From positions 10,682,501 through 10,746,500 of the forward strand of contig NZ_CP012670.1 of assembly GCF_004135735.1 (NCBI RefSeq): a DNA stretch of 64,000 nt, given 5' to 3'. Of this stretch, positions 48,911-58,652 are shown one piece after another (within the stretch, counting starts at the first letter, position 1; every line of letters starts with the position of its first letter). The notes beneath the pieces were generated by a model, which was given only the letters and a program-made list of their open reading frames with translations, was not told the origin of the DNA and did not search any database. The translations under genes and the position numbers were made by a program. Origin of the DNA: Sorangium cellulosum. Its GTDB lineage: Bacteria > Myxococcota_A > Polyangia > Polyangiales > Polyangiaceae.

Positions 48911-51292
48911 CTACCGCTGCTTCTTGCGCGCCTTGGTGCTCTTGCCGCCTTGCTTGCTCTTGCCGCCGCGGGCGCCCCTGCCCCCCTTGGCGTCCAGCGT
49001 GCTCTTGGTGGTCTTGACTCGACGCTTCGCCCGTGCGTCCGCCTCGCCGCGCCGGAGCCGACGCGGCCTCGCCTCGCTCGACTCCCCCTCTCCGGCGAGC
49101 CGCCGGGCGTAGACGGTGCGCCGGAGGATGGCCACGTCCTCGATCTGCACGAGCATCGAGTCGCCGATCGCGATGCGGTCCCCCGACCGGACGCCGATGA
49201 CGCGCAGCCCCTCGTCGTCGATCTCGTACTGATCCGGGCCGAGCGACTCCATGCGGACGAGCACGTCGACGAACGGATCCTCGATGTTCACGTAGACGCC
49301 GGTCCCCACGATGCCCGTGACCGTGCCCTCGAAGAGGTCCCCGAGCCGCGAGCGCATGACGATCGCGCGGTGCAGGTCGACGACCTCGCGCTCCACCTCC
49401 ATCGCCTTGCGCTCGCGCTCCGACGCCGTGATGGCCGCCTCGCGCAGCCGCTCCAGGGCCGCCTCGCTCCGGTCGATGCGCTCGCCGCGCAGCACCGCCC
49501 GGATGGCCCGGTGCGCCGTGATGTCCGGGTACCGCCGGATGGGCGAGGTGAAGTGCAGGTACGCGCTCGAGGCCAGGCCGAAGTGGCCCACGTTGGCCAC
49601 GTCGTACACCGCCTGCTTCATCGCGCGGAGCAGCAGCATGTGCAGCACCTGCTTCTGCGGGTGCGCGTGGAGCTTCTTCAGGAACACCGACAGCCGCTTG
49701 GGCTCGGTCGCGTCCTCGGGGTCGAAGGCGAGCCCGAGCTCGGCGCACATGGTCGCGAACCGCTCGAGCTTCGCCTGGTCCGGCGGCGCGTGGTAGCGGA
49801 AGACGGTGGGGATGCTCTGGTCGACGACGAACTGCGCGCACGTCTCGTTCGCGAGGAGCATCAGCTCCTCGATGAGCTGGTAGGCCTTCGCCACGCCGGG
49901 GTCGTGGCTGCGCTTCTGCACGTCGAGGGGCGCGCCCGTCTCCGGGTCGAGCACCACCTTCGCCTCGGGCAGCTCGAGGTCGAGCGCGCCCCGCCGCATC
50001 CGCTTGCCGCGCAGCAGCCGGGCGAGGTCCCACATCACCTGGAGATCGTTCCGCAGCGCCTCGGCCTCGGGGCTGCGCGGCGGCTCGGCGGTGAGGCCGA
50101 GCGCGCGCGCCACGCCGGGGTAGGTGAGCTTCGCGATCGAGCGGATGTACCCCTCGACGACGCGCGCGCGCTTCACCGTCGCCGCCGGGTCGAGCTCGAC
50201 TTCCACGCACAGGCAGAGCCGGATCACGCCCGGCAGGAGCGAGCAGAGGTTCGACGACAGCGCCCGCGGCAGCATCGGGATCGCGCGGTCGGGCAGGTAG
50301 ATCGAGTTGGCCCGCGCGAGCGCCGCCTGATCGAGCGCGCTGCCGGGCTGCACGTAGTGCGAGACGTCGGCGATCGCGATCCAGGCCCGGTACGAGCCGT
50401 CCTCCTCGCGGACGACCCAGACCGCGTCGTCGTGGTCGCGCGCGTCCTCCGGGTCGATCGTCGGCATCGGCAGGTGGGTGAGGTCCGTGCGCCCGGCGAG
50501 CGCCTCGGCCGGCACGTCGTCGCCGAACGCCTCGGCCTCGGCGATCGCCTCCGCCGGGTGCTCCTCCTCGATCCCCTCGCGCACGAGGATCTTGGCGACC
50601 TCCACGTTCGGATCGCCGGGCATCCCGAGCACGGCCTCGACGACGCCCTCCGGGTTCTCCTCGGGCAGCGCCGGGAAGCGGGTGATGGTCACGACCGCCG
50701 CGGCGCCGTCCTCGGCGTCCGCCGGCCCGAGCGGCCCGCCCGGCTCGCGCGGCACGACCACGATCGGCCCGCGGACGCGGACGTCGTCCGGCTCGAGCCA
50801 GGCGCTCTTGCCGCGGCGCCGGAGCACGCCGGCCACGCGCGCGTGCCGCCGCTTGATCACGCGGACGACCTCCCCCTCCACGCCGCGCCGCGAGCGCGTC
50901 GCGATGCGCACCGCCACGGTGTCGCCGTGGAGCGCGCCGCCCATGGACTCGGGCGGGACGTAGACGTCCTCGGCCGCGCCGCCGAGCGACACGAAGCCGA
51001 AGCCGCGCGGGTTCACGCTGAGCGTCCCCTCGTGCTCGGCGCCGCGCCCCTCGACCTGCCGCTGGCTCAGGCGGAACCGCTGGCCCGGGAGGGCGACGAT
51101 GCTCCCCTCCAGCGACAGCTCCTCGAGCAGGCGCTGCAGCTTCGGGTACCGGCTCGGCGCCACGCCGAGCCGCTCCGCGATCTCGTTCGCGTGCAGGGCG
51201 CGCTTGAAGGACGACAGGAGGTCGACGACCGCCTCCCGGCGGCGCGCGCCGGAGCCGGTCGTCGGGGAGTCTCCGCGGGAGGAGGGACACAT
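48911..51292 (-). CDS. rnr: Ribonuclease R
   Basis: The protein has 793 residues with the domain order of RNase R: N-terminal helix-turn-helix and cold-shock domains, the RNB catalytic domain, S1, and a basic tail. The catalytic segment TIDPEDARDHDDAVWVV has the essential aspartates. HFTSPIRRYPDITAHRAI is a family hallmark. The tail of about 60 Lys/Arg/Gly residues is typical. It degrades structured RNA from the 3' end. The start at 51292 is uncertain: a better ribosome-binding-like AGGAG is about 19 bases upstream and the frame is open further. Confidence 0.95.
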   Translation of the reverse strand: MCPSSRGDSPTTGSGARRREAVVDLLSSFKRALHANEIAERLGVAPSRYPKLQRLLEELSLEGSIVALPGQRFRLSQRQVEGRGAEHEGTLSVNPRGFGFVSLGGAAEDVYVPPESMGGALHGDTVAVRIATRSRRGVEGEVVRVIKRRHARVAGVLRRRGKSAWLEPDDVRVRGPIVVVPREPGGPLGPADAEDGAAAVVTITRFPALPEENPEGVVEAVLGMPGDPNVEVAKILVREGIEEEHPAEAIAEAEAFGDDVPAEALAGRTDLTHLPMPTIDPEDARDHDDAVWVVREEDGSYRAWIAIADVSHYVQPGSALDQAALARANSIYLPDRAIPMLPRALSSNLCSLLPGVIRLCLCVEVELDPAATVKRARVVEGYIRSIAKLTYPGVARALGLTAEPPRSPEAEALRNDLQVMWDLARLLRGKRMRRGALDLELPEAKVVLDPETGAPLDVQKRSHDPGVAKAYQLIEELMLLANETCAQFVVDQSIPTVFRYHAPPDQAKLERFATMCAELGLAFDPEDATEPKRLSVFLKKLHAHPQKQVLHMLLLRAMKQAVYDVANVGHFGLASSAYLHFTSPIRRYPDITAHRAIRAVLRGERIDRSEAALERLREAAITASERERKAMEVEREVVDLHRAIVMRSRLGDLFEGTVTGIVGTGVYVNIEDPFVDVLVRMESLGPDQYEIDDEGLRVIGVRSGDRIAIGDSMLVQIEDVAILRRTVYARRLAGEGESSEARPRRLRRGEADARAKRRVKTTKSTLDAKGGRGARGGKSKQGGKSTKARKKQR

Positions 51293-51381
51293 GCCGAGTC
51301 GACTAGCACGAGTCTCCTCTCGCTGGCTGCCCCGGCTCCGGTCCGGTATGCCTCGAGCCCAACCACGAGCCACCGGGACCG

Positions 51382-52710
51382 ATGCTGCTGAACTCGATCG
51401 CCCTGCTCCTCGCGCTGGTGCTCCTCTTCGTCCTCGCCGGCCGAGGCGCCGTCTTCGCCGTACGTCCGGGCAGCGATCGACAGGCTGGGCGTGCCCGGTT
51501 CCTCGTCACGCTCTTCCGGCTCGCGCTCTTCCTCGCCATCGCGGCGAGCGCGGTGCTCATCGTCGAGTACCAGAACGCGGGCGACCCTGCCTTCTGCGGC
51601 GTCACCTCGGGCTGCTTCGCCGTCAGGGTATCGCCGTACAGCCGGCTCCTCGGCGTCCCGCTGCCGAACCTCGGGCTCGCCGCGTACACGACGCTCCTCG
51701 CCGGCTCGCTGCTCGCGCGGGAGCGCTGGCACCACGCGGCGCTCGCGGCCGCCTCGGCCGCCGGCGGGCTCGCCGCCCTGGTCCTGCTCGGCCTGCAGGT
51801 CTTCGCGATCGGCGCGCTCTGCGCGTGGTGCGTCGCCGTCGACCTCGCCGCCCTCGCCGCGGCCGTCGCCGCGGCGCTCCTCGCGCGGCAGGCGCGGCGC
51901 ACGCCGCGCGAGGCCTTCGATCGCGCCGCGCAGGGCGGCCCCGTGAGCACCGCCGCGTGGGGCGCCGCCGCGGCGGCCGCCATCGGCCTGCCGTTCCTCT
52001 GGGGGAATCACCCGGTCATCCCGCCGCTCCCGGCGGAGATCGCGGCGATGCAGGCGCCGGGCAAGATCACGGTCGTCGCCTTCACCGATTTCGAGTGCCC
52101 GTTCTGCCGCAGGCTCCACCCCGAGATGAGCAAGATGGAGGAGCCCTACGGCGAGCGGCTGCGCCACGTGCGCAAGATGGTGCCGCTCCCCGGCCACCCC
52201 GGCGCGCTCCCCGCGGCGCAGGCCTACGTCTGTACGCCCGAGGAGAAGCGCGAGCAGGCCGCCGCGCTCCTCTACAGCGCGTCGCCGCGCAAGCTGACCG
52301 AGGAGGGCGTGGTCTCCGTCCTGCGCCCGCTCGGCCTCTCGCCCGCCGAGCTCTCGGCGTGCATGTCGTCGCCCGCGACGAGGGCGGCGATCGACGCCGA
52401 CATGGCGCTCTATGGGCGGATGGAGGCGCGCGGGCTCCCGTTGACCTACGTCGGGCGGCGCGTGGTCCTGGGGTACAACCCCGAGCGGCTCCGCGAGGCG
52501 CTGCGCCGCGAGGCGGCCGGAGAGCAGCTCGGCCTGCCCCTCGCGTGGCTCTTCGTCGCCCTCTTCGGGGTGTCCGCCGTCGCGGTGGCCGTGAGCAGCG
52601 GGGAGCTCCTGCGTCGCTCGCAGCCCTCGTCCCCCTCGCCCGGCTCCCCGCCCTCGTCGCCCTCGCCCGGCGCGTCGCCCGCGTCGCCCGCGTCGTCCGC
52701 GCGGACGTGA
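51382..52710 (+). CDS. VKOR-DsbA fusion disulfide-forming enzyme
   Basis: The protein has 442 residues. The N-terminal half is a membrane-embedded vitamin K epoxide reductase-like domain with Cys pairs C72/C78 (CGVTSGC) and C147/C150 (CAWC). After a transmembrane helix near 190-208 comes a thioredoxin/DsbA-like domain with CPFC (C239, C242). It should form disulfides in exported proteins using quinone. A further helix (about 390-410) and a Ser/Pro-rich tail follow, which is uncommon. Exported cysteine-rich proteins such as that at 30870 would be clients. Confidence 0.9.
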   Translation: MLLNSIALLLALVLLFVLAGRGAVFAVRPGSDRQAGRARFLVTLFRLALFLAIAASAVLIVEYQNAGDPAFCGVTSGCFAVRVSPYSRLLGVPLPNLGLAAYTTLLAGSLLARERWHHAALAAASAAGGLAALVLLGLQVFAIGALCAWCVAVDLAALAAAVAAALLARQARRTPREAFDRAAQGGPVSTAAWGAAAAAAIGLPFLWGNHPVIPPLPAEIAAMQAPGKITVVAFTDFECPFCRRLHPEMSKMEEPYGERLRHVRKMVPLPGHPGALPAAQAYVCTPEEKREQAAALLYSASPRKLTEEGVVSVLRPLGLSPAELSACMSSPATRAAIDADMALYGRMEARGLPLTYVGRRVVLGYNPERLREALRREAAGEQLGLPLAWLFVALFGVSAVAVAVSSGELLRRSQPSSPSPGSPPSSPSPGASPASPASSART

Positions 52711-52834
52711 CCACACCGTCGCCCGTCGCCTGCGTCGGCGAGGGCGGGCGCGGGGGTCGGGGTGGGATCGGACGCGGGGTGCTCCGCGCCCGCCGCCGCC
52801 TTCCGCGGCCGGTCGCCGGGTGACACAATGGTTC

Positions 52835-53998
52835 ATGTCCGATCATCCCGAGCTATCCGGCAAGCTCCCTCTGGAGTTCTTTCGCCAGCTACCCAAGACC
52901 GATCTCCACGTTCACCTCGACGGCTCCCTTCGCCTCGAGACGATCATCGATCTCGCCCGGAGCCACCGGGTCGAGCTCCCGGCGTACGAGCCGCCCGAGC
53001 TGCGCCGGGTGATGAACCTGGGCCAGAACTGCGGCTCCCTCGTCGAGTACCTCAAGGCGTTCGACATCACGCTGCGCGTCCTGCAGACCGAGGAGGCGCT
53101 CTCCCGCGTCGCCTACGAGCTCGCGGAGGACGCCGCGCGCGAGAACGTCCGGTACATGGAGGTCCGCTACTCGCCGATGCTGCACACCCGCCTCGGGCTG
53201 CGCCTGACCAGCGTGGTCGAGGCGGTGCTCTCCGGGCTCCGCGCGGCGCACGACGCGCTGGGCATCGAGAGCAACGTCATCCTCTGCGGCATCCGCAACA
53301 TCTCGCCGGAGTCGTCGCTGGAGATGGCGGAGCTCGCGGTCGCCTACAAGGGCCGCGGCGTCGTCGGGTACGACCTCGCCGGCGCCGAGTACGACCACCC
53401 GGCGAAGCACCACAAGGCCGCCTTCCAGCTCGTGCGCCAGAACAACATCAACTGCACCATCCACGCGGGCGAGGCGTACGGGCCCGAGTCGATCGCGCAG
53501 GCGCTGCACGTCTGCGGCGCGCACCGCATCGGCCACGGGTGCCGCCTGCGGGAGGACGGCGACCTGCTGCACTACATCAACGATCACCGCATCCCGCTCG
53601 AGTGCTGCCCGTCATCGAACGTGCAGACCGGCGCCGTGCGCGACCTCGCCTCGCACCCGCTCAAGCTCTACCAGAGCCTCGGCCTGCGCGTGACGGTCAA
53701 CACCGACAACCGGCTCGTCACCGACACGACCGTGTCCCAGGAGCTCTGGCACTGCCACACGCGGATGGGGTTCGGGCTGAAGGAGATCAAGTCGATCATC
53801 GTGGCGGGCTTCAAGAGCGCGTTCCTGCCGTTCCACATCAAGCAGGCCTACCTCCGCCGCGTCACCGAGGATCTCGAGCGCTTCTCGGCCGACGGATCCA
53901 TCCGCGCCGCGAGCGCCGCGCCCCCCGCCCTCGAGGGCGTCCCCAGGGACGGATCGAGGCCGGGCGCGCCCGCGACCGTCGAGAAGGCGGTCAACTGA
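52835..53998 (+). CDS. add: Adenosine deaminase
   Basis: The protein has 387 residues and a TIM-barrel metal-dependent deaminase fold. Zinc-binding and catalytic motifs are HVHLDGS (H25, H27), IHAGEAYGP with the catalytic Glu, and IGHGCRL. The late VTVNTDNRLVTDT has Asn where mammalian ADA has a second Asp, as in many bacterial ADAs. The ATG at 52835 and the GTG 15 bases upstream are both possible; neither has a good ribosome-binding site. It converts adenosine to inosine in purine salvage. Confidence 0.93.
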   Translation: MSDHPELSGKLPLEFFRQLPKTDLHVHLDGSLRLETIIDLARSHRVELPAYEPPELRRVMNLGQNCGSLVEYLKAFDITLRVLQTEEALSRVAYELAEDAARENVRYMEVRYSPMLHTRLGLRLTSVVEAVLSGLRAAHDALGIESNVILCGIRNISPESSLEMAELAVAYKGRGVVGYDLAGAEYDHPAKHHKAAFQLVRQNNINCTIHAGEAYGPESIAQALHVCGAHRIGHGCRLREDGDLLHYINDHRIPLECCPSSNVQTGAVRDLASHPLKLYQSLGLRVTVNTDNRLVTDTTVSQELWHCHTRMGFGLKEIKSIIVAGFKSAFLPFHIKQAYLRRVTEDLERFSADGSIRAASAAPPALEGVPRDGSRPGAPATVEKAVN

Positions 53999-54011
53999 GC
54001 GCCGCGTCGAG

Positions 54012-54072
54012 CAGGCCCCCCCGCTCGGCCGCCCTTCCACTCAGGCCCTCCTGCTCAGCCGCCCTTCCACTC
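54012..54072. repeat. 31-base tandem duplication at the nadE 3' end
   Basis: The last codons and stop of nadE are repeated with a few changes immediately downstream of the gene. The repeat includes GCCGCCCTTCCACTC twice. Confidence 0.75.
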
Positions 54073-55974
54073 GGTCCGCTGCACCACCGGGAGCTGCAGC
54101 GCCCGCTCGCGGTCGAGGTCGAGCGACCCGAGGTGGATCGCGATCGGCGACTGGACCCACTTGAAGATCGACCGGGAGAACAGCGCGGCGAACTTCTCCG
54201 CCCAGGCGCAGAGCGCCGCCGGATCCCTGTCGGGGAACAGGCTGGGGAGCGCCGCCGCCACCTCGTCGGCCGCGAGCTTCTCCGCGCCGTACAGGTAGAG
54301 GCACGCGTCGAGGACCTCGAACGGCATGAGCTCGGCCTCGCCCGACTGGTTCTCGGCGAGCTCCGGCCCCGCGGTGGTGGCGAGCGTCTGCTGGATCCCC
54401 TTCCAGCCGAAGCGCCGGGAGAGCCGCTCGAGCAGGGCGATGACCACCGTCTTCGGCAGGTTGGCGATCACGCTGAACGCCCCCTCGAGATCGCCGCCCA
54501 TCGTGGTGTAGCCGAGCGCCTTCTCGCTCATGTTCCCCGTCTGCAGGAACAGCGCGCCGCTCGAGTTCGCCCAGTTCCACATGCGCCCGCCGCGGATGCG
54601 CGCCTGCACGTTCTGCCGCGTGAGCTCGGTCAGCGAGCGATCGTCGCCGAGCATCGACTGGGCGGCCTCGAGCTCCCGCGGGAACGCGTCCTCGATCGGG
54701 ATCACCGCGAACGACACCCCGAGATCGGCCGCGATCTGCGCGGCCGCCCGGTGCGTGGCGTCGCTGGAGTAGCGCGAGGGCATGAAGAACGCGTGGAGCG
54801 ACGCCCCGACCCGCTCCCGCAGCGCCGCGCCCTCGAGCCCCGGGTGGAGGAGCTCCACCGCGCGGTGCGCGACGAGCAGCGTGAGGAGCGAGTCGCGGCC
54901 GCCCGAGAGCGCGAGGCCGATGCTCTTGAAGGCGCCGATCTTGCGGTAATAGTCGGCGACGCCGAGCGCGAGCACCTCGTAGAAGTCGTCGAGCAGCTCG
55001 TCGCGCGGCGAGGCCGACGGCGGCGCCGCGGCGGGCAGGAACGGCGTCGTGCCCGGCGGCGGGGCGGGGTAGGCGAGGCGCGAGCGGTCCGCCGTCTGGC
55101 CGTCGATCCGGAGGGCCTTGACCATCTGCGGGGAGGTGCGGCGGAACTCCTCGAGATCGCTGCGCCAGGTGCTCGCCTCGCGGCGGCAGCGCGTCGTCCG
55201 GTCGAGATCGACCACCGCCGCGGCGAACCCCTCGCGGAACCGCGGCGCCTCCAGCATCGGGCGGCCGTTCTGGTTGATGAGCCCGCCGCCGTCGAAGACG
55301 AGCCCGTCGTTGCCGCCGACCAGGTTCGCGTACACGATCGTGCACTGGTTGTCCGACGCGCGGGTCGCGATCATCTCGCGCCGGGTGCCCACCACGCCGG
55401 CGCGGAACGGCGACGCCGAGATGTTGCAGACGATCTCGGCGCCCGCGTAGCAGCGGCGCCGCATCGGGCCCTCGGGCGACCAGATGTCCTCGCACACCTC
55501 GACGGCGATCGTCCCGAAATCGAAGGTGTAGATGCGGTCGCCGCAGGGCACGCCGCCGGCGTCGAGCTCCATGAACGGCATGCCGCGCGAGAACGTCCGC
55601 GCCTCGTAGAAGATGTTGTACGTCGGCAGCTTCTCCTTGGGGGAGAAGGCGATCACCCGGCCCCCGTGGACGACCGCGCCCGCGTTGAACAGGTCCCCCC
55701 CCACGCCGACGGTCACGCCGATGATGAGCACGGTGCGGAGCGCCGCCGTCTCCTGCGCGAACCGGTGGAGCTCGCGCCGCTGGCTCTCGACGAACGCCGG
55801 CCACTGCACGAGATCCTCGGCCGCGTAGCCGCCGATCGCCTGCTCGGGGAAGACCGCCAGGGTCACGTCCTCGCGCGCCATCGAGCGGGCGAGCGCGATG
55901 CACCTGTCGGTGTTCGAGCGGACCGCGCCGACGGTCGAGTTCACGTTGGCGATTCCGATCTTGACGAGTCGCAT
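54055..55974 (-). CDS. nadE: Glutamine-dependent NAD synthetase
   Basis: The protein has 639 residues, the two-domain bacterial type. The N-terminal nitrilase-like glutaminase has E44 (VFPEQAIGG), K113 (SPKEKLPTYN) and C161 (VEVCEDIW). The C-terminal synthetase has the pyrophosphatase loop LALSGGRDSLL near residue 360, then GNMSEKALGYTTMGGDLEG. It converts nicotinate adenine dinucleotide to NAD with ATP and glutamine. The ATG at 55974 starts exactly at the family N-terminus; a longer frame upstream is antisense to another gene. Confidence 0.96.
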   Translation of the reverse strand: MRLVKIGIANVNSTVGAVRSNTDRCIALARSMAREDVTLAVFPEQAIGGYAAEDLVQWPAFVESQRRELHRFAQETAALRTVLIIGVTVGVGGDLFNAGAVVHGGRVIAFSPKEKLPTYNIFYEARTFSRGMPFMELDAGGVPCGDRIYTFDFGTIAVEVCEDIWSPEGPMRRRCYAGAEIVCNISASPFRAGVVGTRREMIATRASDNQCTIVYANLVGGNDGLVFDGGGLINQNGRPMLEAPRFREGFAAAVVDLDRTTRCRREASTWRSDLEEFRRTSPQMVKALRIDGQTADRSRLAYPAPPPGTTPFLPAAAPPSASPRDELLDDFYEVLALGVADYYRKIGAFKSIGLALSGGRDSLLTLLVAHRAVELLHPGLEGAALRERVGASLHAFFMPSRYSSDATHRAAAQIAADLGVSFAVIPIEDAFPRELEAAQSMLGDDRSLTELTRQNVQARIRGGRMWNWANSSGALFLQTGNMSEKALGYTTMGGDLEGAFSVIANLPKTVVIALLERLSRRFGWKGIQQTLATTAGPELAENQSGEAELMPFEVLDACLYLYGAEKLAADEVAAALPSLFPDRDPAALCAWAEKFAALFSRSIFKWVQSPIAIHLGSLDLDRERALQLPVVQRTEWKGG

Positions 55975-55985
55975 CGGGCGGCAGC

Positions 55986-56954
55986 CTAGCGCGGCAACAC
56001 GGCGCTGAGCAGGCCGAAGAGCTTGTCGAGCTCCCCCGGCGTCACGCGCCGCTTCGCCCTCACCCGGTCCCCCTCGGCGAAGAACCCGATCGGGTCGACG
56101 ACGCGGAGCTTCACGATGGCGATGCGGACCGTGGTCGCGCGCTCGATCTCCTCGTTGAGGGCGGCCGCGTCGCGGGCGGCCTGCTCCGGGCTCGCGCTCG
56201 CGCCGTCGAGCGCGACCACGGCGCCGCCGTCGTCGGCCAGCGTCACGGCGGCCTCGAGCGCGCCGAGGGTGGGCGGCACGCGCGGCGCGCGCGGCGCCCG
56301 GAGCGTCCTCGCCGGGTCGAGCGCCACGGCGCGCGCGGCCTCGTCGCCCGTCGGGTCGGGGAAGCCCCCGGTGCCGACGAAGCGCCGCGCCTCGCGCGCC
56401 TTGGCCTCGGGCAGCACGACGAGGAACGTCGGCTCCACGCTCGCCACCACGCGGGTGTGCCCCCGGATCGTCACGCGCACGGCCGGGACGCCGAGCCCGC
56501 TCTCCCGGGCCCCCGGCGGGTCGCTGCGCGAGAGGAGCGTGTCGAGCGCCGCCTGCAGGCGGTCCTCCGGCACGCTGTGCTCCAGGACGACGACCGCCTC
56601 GTTCGCCGCGTCGACGCGAGGCGCGGTGATGAAGGCGCGCTCGACGTCCCGCTCCGGATCGAGCCCGGTGCCCGCGAGCACGGGGCCCCACAGATCGAGC
56701 GCCGCGAGCCGCGCCATGATGGGGTGGCCGCGGGTCCTGTCGGCGTAGACGAGCACCGAGACCCGCCCCCCCGCGATCGACTGCGCGATCGCGGCGGCGT
56801 TGCGCGGCCTCGGGGGAGGCGGCGCCTCGGCGTCGGGCGGCTTGCCCGGCGCGGCGCCGCACGCGACGGCGAGGAGGGCGAGGCCGGCGACGAGGAGCCG
56901 CAGCGATGCCCGGCGCGTCGCCGCGAGGGGCCGTGGGCGGACGGGCTGCTTCAC
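55986..56954 (-). CDS. Hypothetical lipoprotein
   Basis: The protein has 322 residues with a clear lipoprotein signal (LRLLVAGLALLAVAC). The body has no domain that I recognise; it contains two roughly similar alpha-beta halves with RAFITAPRVDAANEAVVVLE and AAVTLADDGGAVVALDG. The start GTG at 56954 was chosen because it begins the signal peptide. It is 11 bases upstream of nadE on the same strand and may be cotranscribed. Possibly envelope-associated; function unknown. Confidence 0.75.
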   Translation of the reverse strand: MKQPVRPRPLAATRRASLRLLVAGLALLAVACGAAPGKPPDAEAPPPPRPRNAAAIAQSIAGGRVSVLVYADRTRGHPIMARLAALDLWGPVLAGTGLDPERDVERAFITAPRVDAANEAVVVLEHSVPEDRLQAALDTLLSRSDPPGARESGLGVPAVRVTIRGHTRVVASVEPTFLVVLPEAKAREARRFVGTGGFPDPTGDEAARAVALDPARTLRAPRAPRVPPTLGALEAAVTLADDGGAVVALDGASASPEQAARDAAALNEEIERATTVRIAIVKLRVVDPIGFFAEGDRVRAKRRVTPGELDKLFGLLSAVLPR

Positions 56955-57248
56955 CCGGGCGACGTTACCGGCACCCACCGGATCCCGCCAGCGGAGCGGG
57001 CCCGTCCGGGGCGCCGGAGCGCCGGCGCGCGCGGGGGGGCGGCGGATGACGCGCGGAGGTGCGCGGGCGCGCCGCCTCGTCCTTCGCGCGCCGGGGCGCG
57101 GCCCGCCCATCCCCCTTCCTCAGGTCGAGACCTGGAGTAGGATGCCTCCTCCGCGGTCCACGCCGAGGCTGTGCGCGCCGCGAGGACCGTGTCTCGCAAG
57201 GCCGCGGGCGCGGAGCCCGATCCCACGTTGAACGAGGAGTGTCACCCC

Positions 57249-58112
57249 ATGGCGGTCCGCCCTGCTGATCTGCACGCGATCCCCCTGTTCGAGCGAATCA
57301 CGGAGGAGCACCTCGACGCGCTGATGAAGGCGTTTCAGCGCCAGGAGGTCCCCTCCGGCCACGTGCTCTTCGAGGCCGGGAGCGCGCCCTCGCACCTGCT
57401 CCTCCTGGTCCAGGGTGAGGTCGCGCTGATCGAGGCGGGCGAGACGCGCTTCCGCCTGAGCCCCATCTCGCCCATCGGCGAGCTCGGCGCGCTGACCGGC
57501 ATCCGGCGGATGACGACGGCGGTGACGACGCAGCCGTCGGAGATCTGGCGCATCGGCATCGCCGAGCTCCGGGACTTCTTCGAGGCGCACGGCGACGTCG
57601 CCTACCCGTTCTACAACAACCTGCTCAACGTCGTGGCCGGCAAGATCCGGCGGGACGCGCGGCGCCTCGAGGAGGTCCGCGCGAACCTGATCCGCACGCA
57701 GAAGTCGATGAAGCGGCTGCTCGAGCTCGTGCTCGACAGCGAGGAGACGCCGCTGAGCAAGGTCATCTGCTCGACGCTCGAGGATCTGATCGAGAAGAAC
57801 CGGCGCTCGCACTACCTGGTCGAGCCCGCCCACACGCTGAAGAGCTCGGTCCGCCTCGACAGCGGCGCCCTCGTCCCCGTCACCGAGCTCTCCGACGGCT
57901 GGCTGCGCCTCGCCGGCCTGCGCGACGCCGAGAAGGGTGCGTACTGGAGCGGCGTGCTCATCCTGCCGACGCGCGAGATCCCGGTGAGCGGGACCATCGA
58001 CTCGGTGAGCGAGCAGGGCGCGCTCGTGAAGCTCGATCTCCTGATCGACGAATACGCCACCGCGCTCCAGGACTACCTGACGCGCCTGCAGATGCTGGAT
58101 TTCGTGGTCTGA
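57249..58112 (+). CDS. Cyclic-nucleotide-binding domain protein
   Basis: The protein has 287 residues. Residues 10-125 form a cNMP-binding beta-barrel (IPLFERITEEHLDALMKAFQ, GHVLFEAGS, ISPIGELGALTG). The usual phosphate-binding PRAAT is not present, so nucleotide binding is uncertain. Residues 165-285 are a separate alpha-beta part, with a PilZ-like character not confirmed. No DNA-binding helix-turn-helix is evident. GAGGAG precedes the ATG at 57249. It probably acts as a cytoplasmic signalling protein. Confidence 0.8.
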   Translation: MAVRPADLHAIPLFERITEEHLDALMKAFQRQEVPSGHVLFEAGSAPSHLLLLVQGEVALIEAGETRFRLSPISPIGELGALTGIRRMTTAVTTQPSEIWRIGIAELRDFFEAHGDVAYPFYNNLLNVVAGKIRRDARRLEEVRANLIRTQKSMKRLLELVLDSEETPLSKVICSTLEDLIEKNRRSHYLVEPAHTLKSSVRLDSGALVPVTELSDGWLRLAGLRDAEKGAYWSGVLILPTREIPVSGTIDSVSEQGALVKLDLLIDEYATALQDYLTRLQMLDFVV

Positions 58113-58229
58113 CGCCCCCGCGGCATCCCGGGCGCGGCCGCCGTGATCGCGGCCTCGCTGCGTCGCCCATTGCCAGGGTCGTGCCCGGTGATCTACCGTT
58201 CGATCGGTTCACTGACATCGCAACGCCGA

Positions 58230-58312
<83 letters not shown>

Positions 58313-58376
58313 CCGATGACGAATCCCTGGACGGAGGTCGTCCAGGTGGAGCTCGCCCCTTGCAAGCAAGGGGGGG

Positions 58377-58476
58377 GCGGCCCTTTGGGGGCTCACCGGA
58401 GGGGCTGAAGTGCAGGCGAGCCACAAAAGGGGCTCGCCGGAACGCAAGCCCCGGAGGCGAGCCCCCAAAGGGCCGC
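58377..58476. repeat. Long palindromic element, copy 2
   Basis: Outer arms of 18 bases (58377-58394 and 58459-58476) are complementary but unrelated to the arms of copy 1. The central 70-75 bases nearly match the core of 15327-15448 (GTGCAGGCGAGCCAC, GGGCTCGCCGGAACGCAAGC). It lies 65 bases downstream of tRNA-Leu in a gap of 340 bases without other features. Confidence 0.88.
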
Positions 58477-58652
58477 ACCGCCCAGGCGAGCGCGCTTGCA
58501 CATGCGGCCAGTCCTCCGCGGTTGACGGGGGCTGCGCGGGCGGGTTTGCTGTCCTGCCTCGGGCGGCGCGCGGTCGTCCGTGACGCTGGGCGCGCGTGGG
58601 CGGTGCGCTCCGCCGAAACCACACGCCGCAAGGCCTGCTACGCTCGGCGTCC